DNA from: Methylobacterium tarhaniae
GTDB lineage: Bacteria; Pseudomonadota; Alphaproteobacteria; Rhizobiales; Beijerinckiaceae
Length of the DNA stretch: 61,365 bases
Assembly (NCBI RefSeq): GCF_001043955.1
Contig: NZ_LABZ01000145.1
Location: 1-61,365 of the forward strand
Reading direction: 5' to 3'
Under the pieces are notes generated by a model. That model was not told the DNA's origin and ran no database searches. It was given only the letters and a program-made list of their open reading frames with translations. Below, piece after piece: positions 54,056 to 61,365 of this stretch (its first letter is position 1; every line of letters begins with the position of its first letter). The translations under genes and the position numbers were made by a program.

Positions 54056-54808
54056 TCACGTTTCCTGTGCCCGCACCGCCCTGCGCGCCTCGCCGGGCTG
54101 CCCCGCCTCGCGCACCAGGGCATCCGAGGCGGTCTCGATCCGCTCCTGCAGCTCGGCATAGAACCTGTCCCGGGGCAGGCCCGGCGGGATCACGGGCAGG
54201 AACTCGATCACCGCCGTGCCCGGCCGGTAGGTGAGGCGGCGGCGGCCCCAGAACACGCCGGTATTGAGCGCGACGGGCAGGCACGGCACGCCGAGCCGGT
54301 CGTACATGTGGACGACGCCGTACTTGTAGGCCGGAGGCGCTCCGGGTGCGCGCCGGGTCCCCTCGGGGAAGATGATCAGGCGCCGGCCATCGGCCATCGC
54401 GGCGGCGGCCTCCTCGTTCATCAGCGCCAGGGCGCGGGAGCCCTTCGAGCGGTCGATCGCCACCATCTCGCCGCGCGCGAGGTACCATCCGAACAGCGGC
54501 AGCCACATCAGCTCGCGCTTGAGGATGTAGGTGAAGTCGTCGAGCACCGTGACGAGGGCCAGGGTTTCGAGGGCGGACTGGTGCTTGGCCGCCACCAGGA
54601 CCGCCCCGGCCGGGCGGTGCTCCAGCCCGCGGAACTCGACCCGCAGGCCCACGATGGCGTCGAGCAGCCTCAAGGTCACCCGGCCCCAGGTCTGGGCCAG
54701 CCATACCACGCTGCGCCGGGTGGCCAGAGCCGGCAGGCCGCCGATCAGGAACGCGATGGTGACGAGATAGAAGGCGAGGGTGAACAGGATCGAGCGGGCG
54801 AGCGGCAT
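54056..54808 (-). CDS. plsC: 1-acyl-sn-glycerol-3-phosphate acyltransferase
   Basis: 250 residues. One or two N-terminal membrane segments precede the acyltransferase motifs KHQSALET (catalytic His; the usual D of HX4D is E, common in this group), EMVAIDRSKGSRAL, LIIFPEGTRR and CLPVALNTG. It makes phosphatidic acid from lyso-PA at the inner membrane. ATG 54808 is used because upstream in-frame codons give no start; the frame remains open to 55210 as noise. Single gene, no lipid partner adjacent. Confidence 0.9.
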   Translation of the reverse strand: MPLARSILFTLAFYLVTIAFLIGGLPALATRRSVVWLAQTWGRVTLRLLDAIVGLRVEFRGLEHRPAGAVLVAAKHQSALETLALVTVLDDFTYILKRELMWLPLFGWYLARGEMVAIDRSKGSRALALMNEEAAAAMADGRRLIIFPEGTRRAPGAPPAYKYGVVHMYDRLGVPCLPVALNTGVFWGRRRLTYRPGTAVIEFLPVIPPGLPRDRFYAELQERIETASDALVREAGQPGEARRAVRAQET

Positions 54809-55064
54809 GACGGGCGGTACAACGAACCTCCGGGCCGGCGCGGGCGCGCCGCCCGCGTGATGCGGATGGCTCCTCCTTAGAGCATTTCGGCGCCCGCGTA
54901 ACGGCGATTGCCGGAGCGCTCCGATCGACCTCACGGAAACAGTGCCGGCCAGGGCCGCGGGGCGGATGCCGGAGTGGAAAAAACGTGCTTTAAGCCACGG
55001 CGGACCCGCTCGAGATGCGGGAAAACCGTCGGCCCGGAAAGCCGGACCTTCCAGGGAGGATGCC

Positions 55065-56084
55065 ATGACCACGCTCACGCGCCGCCGCGCGCTCCATCTC
55101 GCCGTCGCCGGCGCCGTCGCGGGCCCGGCGGTGTTGCGCATCACCCGGGCGCACGCGGCCGAGTTCAGCCTGAAGGCCGCCAACAACACCCCGATCAGCC
55201 ACCCCCTCACGGTCTACATGACCAAGGCGGCGGACGGGATCCGCGAAGAGACCGGCGGCAAGGTCGACATCAAGCTGTTTCCCAACAACCAGCTCGGCGG
55301 CGACACCGACATGCTGAGCCAGCTGCGCTCCGGCGCGCTGGAATTCTTCACCCTCTCGCCGCTGATCCTCGCCACCCTGGTGCCGGCCGCCTCGATCAGC
55401 GGCGTCGGCTTCGCCTGGTCGTCCTACGACAAGCTGTGGCCGGCGATGGACGGCGATTTCGGCGCCCATGTGCGGGCGCAGATCGAGAAGTCGGGCCTGT
55501 TCGCCTTCGACCGCATCTGGGAGAACGGCTTCCGCCAGACCACCTCGTCGACCCGGCCGATCCTGAAGCCGGAGGACTTCAAGGGCTTCAAGATCCGGGT
55601 CCCGCCGAGCCCGATGTGGACCTCGATGTTCAAGGCCTTCGACGCCGCCCCGATGACGATCAACTTCGCGGAGGTGTACTCGGCGCTGCAGACCAGGATC
55701 GCCGAGGGCCAGGAGAACCCGCTGACCCTGATCGACAGCGCCAAGCTCTACGAGGTGCAGAAGTACCTCTCGAAGACCAACCACATGTGGGACGGCTTCT
55801 GGCTCCTGTCGAACGGCAAGGTCTGGCGCGGCCTGCCGCAGGACGTGAAGACCGTGATCGCCAAGCACTTCAACACGCAAGCCGTGGCGCAGCGGGCGGA
55901 CATGGCCCAGCGCGCCGGCACGACCGAGCAGGACCTGAAGGCCCGCGGCCTCGCCATCCACGACGTCGACACCAAGGCGTTCCAGGCCAAGTTGCAATCC
56001 GCCGGCTTCTACAAGGAGTGGAAGGGCAAGTTCGGCGACGACGCCTGGGCGCTCCTCGAGAAGCACACCGGCCCGATCTCCTGA
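55065..56084 (+). CDS. TRAP transporter DctP-type substrate-binding protein
   Basis: 339 residues. A twin-arginine signal (LTRRRALHLAVAGAVAGPAV) leads to a DctP/SBP_bac_7 protein: KAANNTPISHPLTVYMTKAADGIREETGGKVDIKLFPNNQLGGDTDM, then FKGFKIRVPPSP with the conserved substrate Arg, and EVYSALQTRIAEGQENPL. GGGAGG precedes ATG 55065. No DctQ or DctM membrane subunit follows; the next gene, on the other strand, encodes a c-di-GMP enzyme. It either serves a transporter elsewhere or is a sensor. Ligand, probably a carboxylate, is unknown. Confidence 0.9.
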   Translation: MTTLTRRRALHLAVAGAVAGPAVLRITRAHAAEFSLKAANNTPISHPLTVYMTKAADGIREETGGKVDIKLFPNNQLGGDTDMLSQLRSGALEFFTLSPLILATLVPAASISGVGFAWSSYDKLWPAMDGDFGAHVRAQIEKSGLFAFDRIWENGFRQTTSSTRPILKPEDFKGFKIRVPPSPMWTSMFKAFDAAPMTINFAEVYSALQTRIAEGQENPLTLIDSAKLYEVQKYLSKTNHMWDGFWLLSNGKVWRGLPQDVKTVIAKHFNTQAVAQRADMAQRAGTTEQDLKARGLAIHDVDTKAFQAKLQSAGFYKEWKGKFGDDAWALLEKHTGPIS

Positions 56085-56118
56085 TCGCGGCGACGCGTTC
56101 GGGGGCTCAGGCTCAGAC

Positions 56119-58200
56119 TTAGGCTCCGGCGGCGCAGGCCGCCGGGGCCGCGGCGGGGGCTGTCGGGACGGCGCGGCCGAACAGGTACCCCTGCGCCTCG
56201 GTGAACCCCTCCTCGTGCACCACCGCGAGCTGGGCCGGCGTCTCGACGCCCTCCGCCACCGTCTCGATGCCGAGGCGCCGCCCAAGCTCGGCGACGACGC
56301 CGACGATCGCCCGGCATTCCGGCCGCCCGACCGCGTCGCGCACGAACGACGCATCGAGCTTGATGCGATCGAACGGGAAGGCGCGCAGCCGGGAGAGGGA
56401 CGAGAAGCCGACGCCGAAATCATCGAGGGAGATGCGCACGCCCATGGCGTGGAGCAGGTGCAGGTCGTCGACGATACCGTCGGTGATGTTGGTCAGCACC
56501 GTCTCGGTGATCTCGAGCTCGAGGCGCCGGGGGGGCAGGCCGGTGCGGGCGAGGATCTCGCTCACCGCCTGCGGCAGGCTGCCGTCGCCGAGCTGGCGCA
56601 CCGAGACGTTGACGCAGAGCCGGGCCGGCTCGGGCCAGGCGGCGGCGTCACGGCAGGCCTGGTCGAGCACCCACAGCCCGAGCACCCGGATCAGGTCCGA
56701 CTTCTCGGCGAGGGGGATGAAGCGCCGGGGGGAGATCGGGCCGCGCTCCGGGTGTGTCCAGCGCAGGAGCGCCTCCCGGGCGTTGACCGCGCCGTGGGCC
56801 AGGCCGATGATCGGCTGGTAGGCGACCGCGAGCTGTCCGGCCGCGATGGCGTGCCGCAGGTCCTGCTCCAGACGCTCCTCGTCGCTGCGCTCGGTCTCCA
56901 GCTCCGGGGTGAAGGGCCGCCAGGCGGCCTTGCCGGCGCCCTTGGCGGCGTAGAGGGCGCAATCGGCCCGGCGCAGCATGGCGTCGGGCGTGGTGCCGCC
57001 CTCCTCCGCGAAGGCGATGCCGATGCTGGCCGTCACGCGGCGCGGCCGCTGGCCCTCGATCGCGTAGGGTCGGGCGAGCTCGATGAGCAGCCCCTCGGCG
57101 AGGGACACCGCCAGATCGCCGGCGCTGCCGGGAAGCAGCAGGGCGAACTCGTCGCCGCCGAACCGGGCGGCGAGGCCCGCCTCCGGCAGCGCCCGCAGCA
57201 GGCGTTCGGCCACCTGCCGCAGGAGCGCGTCGCCCGCCTGATGTCCGAGATCGTCGTTGACCGCCTTGAAGCCGTCCAGGTCGAGGAACAGCAGGGCGGT
57301 GCCGGCGGGACACGCCTCGTCGGCGGCGTCCTCGTGCAGGCGCCGCCACAGCGTCGCCCGGTTGGCGAGACCGGTCAGGGCGTCGTGGTGGGCGAGCCGG
57401 GTGATCTCCCGTTCGGCCTGGCGCTGGCGCGTGACGTCCTCGAAGGTGACGACGAGGGCCCCGGCCGGGATGCCCCGACGCACTACGGCGATCGCGCGGC
57501 CGTCCGGCATCTCCGCCACCACGGTCTCGCCGCTGCCGAGCACCGCTTCGTGCCCGGCCAGCAGCGCGGCGCCCGTCTGGCCATCGGCCTCCGGTCCCGC
57601 GAAGACGAGGGCCCAGAGCGCCTCGATCGGAGTCCCGATCAGGTCGCGCCCGGCGGCGGCCGTGAACATCTGGAAGAAGCGCTGGTTGACGAGCCGCACC
57701 TGGCGGTCGGCGTCGAACAGGCACAGGCCCTGCGACATGGTCGAGAGGGCAAGGTCGAGGATCAGCGCGATCGCCTCGAACTGGCCGCCCGCCTCCTCGT
57801 GGAGCGTCGCGTCCCGGATGACCTGCGCGAAGCCGAGGACGGTGGCGCCGTCCCGGATCGCCACGATGACGGTGCGGGCGCGGAAGCGGCTGCCGTCGTG
57901 ACGGGGCCACCATCCTTCCGTCTCGCAGCGCCCGGTCTGCCGCGCCGCCGCGAGGGCGGCGATGCCCTCCTCGGGCGTATCGCCGTAGGCGAAGCTGCGG
58001 CCGACCACCGCCGCGGCCGGATAGCCGGTCAGTTGCTCGGCTCCCGGATTCCAGGCCGCGACCTGCCCGTCCGGGGTGAGCAGGCACAGGGCGTGGTCGG
58101 TCGCATCCCAGACCAGGCGAGAGCAGGCGTCGTGAAGGGCGGCGCCTACATCCGATTCGTCCAGACCGACCGTGACCGTCGCCTGCGCCTCACTCCGCAT
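56119..58200 (-). CDS. PAS-PAS-GGDEF-EAL c-di-GMP protein
   Basis: 693 residues. PAS-like sensor regions (about 25-130 and 150-265), then a GGDEF domain with intact RFGGDEFALL (cyclase signature), then an EAL domain with REALLRW, NVSVRQL, ELEITE, SLDDFGVGFSSL and AEGVET, all metal and catalytic residues present. Both synthesis and hydrolysis of c-di-GMP are therefore possible; the dominant activity cannot be read from sequence. There is no membrane segment, so it is cytosolic. It converges on the TRAP binding-protein gene. Confidence 0.94.
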   Translation of the reverse strand: MRSEAQATVTVGLDESDVGAALHDACSRLVWDATDHALCLLTPDGQVAAWNPGAEQLTGYPAAAVVGRSFAYGDTPEEGIAALAAARQTGRCETEGWWPRHDGSRFRARTVIVAIRDGATVLGFAQVIRDATLHEEAGGQFEAIALILDLALSTMSQGLCLFDADRQVRLVNQRFFQMFTAAAGRDLIGTPIEALWALVFAGPEADGQTGAALLAGHEAVLGSGETVVAEMPDGRAIAVVRRGIPAGALVVTFEDVTRQRQAEREITRLAHHDALTGLANRATLWRRLHEDAADEACPAGTALLFLDLDGFKAVNDDLGHQAGDALLRQVAERLLRALPEAGLAARFGGDEFALLLPGSAGDLAVSLAEGLLIELARPYAIEGQRPRRVTASIGIAFAEEGGTTPDAMLRRADCALYAAKGAGKAAWRPFTPELETERSDEERLEQDLRHAIAAGQLAVAYQPIIGLAHGAVNAREALLRWTHPERGPISPRRFIPLAEKSDLIRVLGLWVLDQACRDAAAWPEPARLCVNVSVRQLGDGSLPQAVSEILARTGLPPRRLELEITETVLTNITDGIVDDLHLLHAMGVRISLDDFGVGFSSLSRLRAFPFDRIKLDASFVRDAVGRPECRAIVGVVAELGRRLGIETVAEGVETPAQLAVVHEEGFTEAQGYLFGRAVPTAPAAAPAACAAGA

Positions 58201-58481
58201 CTGCCAAGCCCCGCCGCGTGGCGACCAGATTGCGCCGCGCTCACTATTGGGGCGACACGCTATGCGATTTATTGCGGGAGGTTGAGTCGCAATCTCGACC
58301 TATGCCCGGTCGTCGTGCATCGCCCGGCGAACGCGGTTCCCCTGCAACGGCGGGCGGGCGGCCTCGTCGGCGGCTCCAGGGACCGAGGAGCGGGACCGAC
58401 GCGTCATGCGGAAACCGGCGTCGCCCGGACGCAGCGCGGGCTGGCGATGCGAGATTCGGAAGCCATCGTCCGGATCTCGTC

Positions 58482-60038
58482 TCACTCCCACTCGATCGTG
58501 CCGGGGGGCTTGGAGGTGATGTCGTAGGTCACCCGGTTGATGCCCTTGACCTCGTTGATGATCCGGGTCGCGACCCGGCCCAGGAACGCCATGTCGAAGG
58601 GATAGAAGTCGGCCGTCATGCCGTCGACCGAGGTGACGGCGCGGAGCGCACAGACGTGGTCGTAGGTGCGCCCGTCGCCCATGACGCCGACGGTCTTGAC
58701 CGGCAGGATCACCGCGAAGGCTTGCCAGATCGTGTCGTAGAGACCGGCCTTGCGGATCTCCTCGAGATAGATCGCATCGGCCTTGCGCAAGGCGTCGAGC
58801 TTCTCGCCCGTGATCTCGCCCGGGCAGCGGATGGCGAGGCCCGGCCCCGGGAAGGGGTGGCGGCCGACGAAAGCCTCGGGCAGGCCGAGCTCGCGGCCGA
58901 GCACCCGGACCTCGTCCTTGAACAGCTCGCGCAGGGGCTCGACGAGCTTCATGTTCATGCGGGCCGGCAGGCCGCCGACATTGTGGTGGCTCTTGATCGT
59001 CACCGACGGGCCGCCGGTGAAGGACACGCTCTCGATCACGTCGGGATAGAGGGTGCCCTGCGCCAGGAAGTCGGCCCCGCCGATCTTCTTCGCCTCGGCC
59101 TCGAACACGTCGATGAACAGGCGCCCGATCGTCTTGCGCTTGACCTCCGGGTCGGTGACTCCGGCGAGTTCGCCGAGGAAGAGATCGGAGGCTTCGACGT
59201 GGACCAGCGGAATGTTGTAGTGGTCGCGGAACAGGCGCACCACCTCCTCGGCCTCGCCCTGGCGCAGCAGGCCGTGATCGACGAAGACGCAGGTCAGCTG
59301 CTCGCCGATCGCCTCGTGGATCAGCACCGCCGCCACCGCCGAATCGACGCCGCCCGAGAGGCCGCACAGCACCTTGGCGCCGCCGACCTGGGCGCGGATC
59401 CGCTCGATCGCCTCCTCGCGGAAGGCGGCCATCGACCAGTCGCCGGTGCAGCCGGCGATGTCGCGCACGAAGTTGCGGATCAGCAGCGCGCCGTGGGGCG
59501 TGTGGGCCACCTCGGGGTGGAACTGCACCGCGTAAAATTTCCGGTCCTCGTCCGCCACCGCCGCGAAGGGGGCGTTGGGCGAGATCGCCACGGTGGTGAA
59601 GCCGTCGGGCAGCTTCGTCACCCGGTCGCCGTGGCTCATCCAGACGGGATATTTCTCGCCGACATGCCAGACGCCGCGGAAGAGCGCGCTGTCGGCGATG
59701 ATCTCGACCTCGGCCCGGCCGAACTCGGCGTGGTGCCCGCCCTCGACCTCGCCGCCGAGCTGGGCCGCCATGGTCTGCTCGCCGTAGCAGATGCCGAGCA
59801 CCGGCACGCCGGCCTCGAACACGCCTTGCGGCGCCCGCGGCGAGGATTCGACCGTGACCGATTCCGGCCCGCCCGACAGGATCACCGCCCGCGGCTTCAT
59901 CGCCGCGAAGGCCGCCTCGGCCGCCTGGAACGGCACGATCTCGGAATAGACCCCTTCCTCACGCACCCGTCGGGCGATGAGCTGGGTCACCTGGCTGCCG
60001 AAATCGATGATGAGGATCTTGTCGTGCTCGGTCGTCAT
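58482..60038 (-). CDS. guaA: GMP synthase (glutamine-hydrolysing)
   Basis: 518 residues. The GATase domain has IDFGSQVTQLIARRVRE, catalytic Cys in LGICYGEQ and His in YAVQFHPEV. The ATP-PPase domain has LSGGVDSAV, and the dimerisation domain ends in TSKPPGTIEWE. It converts XMP to GMP with glutamine and ATP. ATG 60038 matches the family start; the open frame continues upstream. No purine riboswitch was recognised upstream. As an essential gene it supports a chromosomal or chromid context for the region. Confidence 0.98.
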   Translation of the reverse strand: MTTEHDKILIIDFGSQVTQLIARRVREEGVYSEIVPFQAAEAAFAAMKPRAVILSGGPESVTVESSPRAPQGVFEAGVPVLGICYGEQTMAAQLGGEVEGGHHAEFGRAEVEIIADSALFRGVWHVGEKYPVWMSHGDRVTKLPDGFTTVAISPNAPFAAVADEDRKFYAVQFHPEVAHTPHGALLIRNFVRDIAGCTGDWSMAAFREEAIERIRAQVGGAKVLCGLSGGVDSAVAAVLIHEAIGEQLTCVFVDHGLLRQGEAEEVVRLFRDHYNIPLVHVEASDLFLGELAGVTDPEVKRKTIGRLFIDVFEAEAKKIGGADFLAQGTLYPDVIESVSFTGGPSVTIKSHHNVGGLPARMNMKLVEPLRELFKDEVRVLGRELGLPEAFVGRHPFPGPGLAIRCPGEITGEKLDALRKADAIYLEEIRKAGLYDTIWQAFAVILPVKTVGVMGDGRTYDHVCALRAVTSVDGMTADFYPFDMAFLGRVATRIINEVKGINRVTYDITSKPPGTIEWE

Positions 60039-60198
60039 GGAACGATGAGTTAGACGAGGGCCAGCCCGCGTGCAACGCGTCGCGGAGCGGGTCCCGGGTG
60101 CGTTCACGACATTCGCGACGGGGTCACGGCATTAACCGGACGTTCATGTACTAACAGCAAGTGAGGCGCCCCCAACCCACCAGACAGGGAGCCTCGCC

Positions 60199-60435
60199 AT
60201 GCGAGCCATCGTCCTCGGGATCGCCGCCACCCTCGCCACGGGCCTGAGCCTCGCGCCCGCCTCGGCCATGCCGGTCGCCCCCGGCAGCACGGTCGCGCCC
60301 GTCGCGTCGATCGAGCAGGCGCAGTACGTCACCCGCCGGGTGGTGCGCCGCGGTCCCCGCTGCACGGTCCAGGTGACCCGCACCCGTGGGCCCTTCGGCC
60401 GGGTGGTGGTGCGCAAGGTGCGCCGCTGCTTCTGA
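60199..60435 (+). CDS. Small secreted basic protein
   Basis: 78 residues. A Sec signal (GIAATLATGLSLAPASA) precedes a strongly basic mature part with RRVVRRGPRCTVQVTRTRGPFGRVVVRKVRRCF; two Cys may pair. A GGGAGCC sequence lies before ATG 60199. I do not recognise the family; similar short secreted Arg-rich proteins are common in this order. Confidence 0.75.
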   Translation: MRAIVLGIAATLATGLSLAPASAMPVAPGSTVAPVASIEQAQYVTRRVVRRGPRCTVQVTRTRGPFGRVVVRKVRRCF

Positions 60436-60496
60436 CACGAGGTCAGATTTCGATGGGGCAGCTCCGCACGGGGCTGCCCTCTCCAGACTCGATCGT

Positions 60497-61365
60497 TTAT
60501 CGCGGCCAGACCGCCAGCAGGGCCCTGAGGGCCGCCACGAAGGCGAGCGGCTGGTCGACCATCACGTGATGATAGGCTTCCGGCAGGTCGATCCGGGGGG
60601 AGCCCGGCGGCAGCAGGCCCTGGACATAGGCCGCATCGGCCGGGCGCATCAGGTCCGAGCGGGCGCCGGTGACGAGCGCCAGGGGGCAGCGGGCCCCGGC
60701 CACCATCGCGGCCCGGTCCGGCAGCGCCAGGCGGGCCCACATCGAGGGGTCGAAGCGCCAGCTCCAGCCGCCCGCGACCTCCCTCAGGGATTCCCGGGCG
60801 ATGAGATCCGCGATGTAGAGCCTGTCGCAGGGCTGCATCGGCGCGAACCGGAACCGGCCCAGCGCCTCCTCGAGGGTCGGGTAGACCCGGTGCGGCGCGA
60901 ACCGCCCGTCCTCGCGCCGGCGCCCGCTGCGACGCTCGGGCGAGAAGATCGGCGGATCGACGATCACGGCGCCGCGCCAGCGCCCGGCTTCGCGGCCCGC
61001 CTCGGTCAGCATCGGGAAGCAGCCGAAGGAATGCCCCACCATCACGGGCGCGCCGGCCTCGAACAGGCCGGCTTCCTCCGCCACCGCCTCGATCTCGTCG
61101 GCGAAGGTGTCGAGGTCGTAGGTCTCGCGCCAGTCGGAGCCGCCCATGCCGGACCAGGACGGGGCCGCCACCCGGTAGGTGTCCGCGAGATACGGCGCGA
61201 TGAAGCGCCACCAGCCCGCATGCGCCCCGTTGCCGTGCAGCAGCATCAGGCCCGGCCGGCCGCGCTCGCCCCAGGCGAAGGTCTCGATCCCGGCGCCCCT
61301 CACCGGGATGCGCCCGATCGCCGGCGCGACCGCGACGGCGTCCCGGAACCAGGCGGGAGCCGGCG
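60497..61365 (-). CDS. Alpha/beta hydrolase, 5' end outside the window
   Basis: The frame stays open from 60497 to the right edge, and residues before an internal GTG at 61303 (AWFRDAVAVAPAIGRIPVRGAGIETFAWGE, in two runs) read as real protein, so the gene begins outside the window. LLHGNGAHAGWW (oxyanion region), the nucleophile elbow MVGHSFGCFP with Ser, a late Asp in GARSDLMRP and the His in YHHVMVD form a catalytic triad. It is a soluble serine hydrolase of unknown substrate. Confidence 0.88.
   Translation of the reverse strand, partial: PAPAWFRDAVAVAPAIGRIPVRGAGIETFAWGERGRPGLMLLHGNGAHAGWWRFIAPYLADTYRVAAPSWSGMGGSDWRETYDLDTFADEIEAVAEEAGLFEAGAPVMVGHSFGCFPMLTEAGREAGRWRGAVIVDPPIFSPERRSGRRREDGRFAPHRVYPTLEEALGRFRFAPMQPCDRLYIADLIARESLREVAGGWSWRFDPSMWARLALPDRAAMVAGARCPLALVTGARSDLMRPADAAYVQGLLPPGSPRIDLPEAYHHVMVDQPLAFVAALRALLAVWPR

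Noticed and set aside
60039..60198. Purine riboswitch upstream of guaA
   Set aside because: No conserved purine-aptamer core could be recognised.

Overview
The window reads as a high-GC alphaproteobacterial chromosome, most likely Methylobacterium or a close relative. This assignment is an inference from several signs: strong G/C third positions; a HrcA/CIRCE-controlled groESL operon; DUF4214 and SapC surface-protein genes; a small secreted protein with the GCG..CRPN prefix; and an actinobacterial-type inositol-phosphate synthase. No database search was possible.

Positions 1-3600 form a visibly AT-richer island on the minus strand. It holds a GT8-type glycosyltransferase, a Tat-exported protein that looks like a phage-tail or receptor-binding protein, a 58-residue ORF and the start of a beta-repeat protein. 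From 3.6 to 26.4 kb lies a cell-surface and export region. It contains a type I secretion ABC transporter and its membrane-fusion protein, two likely substrates with DUF4214 modules (a beta-repeat protein and a kexin-like protease), two overlapping SapC genes, several glycosyltransferases, GDP-mannose 4,6-dehydratase, a methyltransferase, and a ParA-like ATPase upstream of a DUF6212-like gene and a GT2 gene.

The most unusual part is 26.8-29.7 kb. A winged-helix, plasmid-type replication initiator faces a compact origin-like region. That region has one upstream iteron, two perfect DnaA boxes in opposite orientation, four head-to-tail 21-bp iterons and an AT-richer stretch with 11-bp phased TCGAC repeats. 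Beyond it, a gene-free 1.4-kb stretch carries twelve more copies of the same iteron, all in the same orientation and irregularly spaced. The layout resembles a plasmid or chromid origin with a separate titration (inc-like) locus, yet it lies next to groESL, hemH, ung and guaA. It is either an integrated plasmid origin or an iteron-type origin on a replicon carrying core genes.

From 29.8 kb to the end the content is mostly housekeeping: CorA, groES-groEL, a VapBC-type toxin-antitoxin pair, ogt, hemH, a Tat-exported 5'-nucleotidase, ung, inositol-phosphate synthase, MaoC, a zinc alcohol dehydrogenase, a FUSC/DUF1656/HlyD efflux operon, tRNA-Leu(CAA), LysR with an MFS exporter, MocR with an EamA exporter, an extensin-like lipoprotein, PlsC, an orphan TRAP binding protein, a PAS-GGDEF-EAL protein, guaA, and an alpha/beta hydrolase running off the right edge. 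Between 38.2 and 41.4 kb are several palindromic intergenic elements, two of which share a palindrome core.
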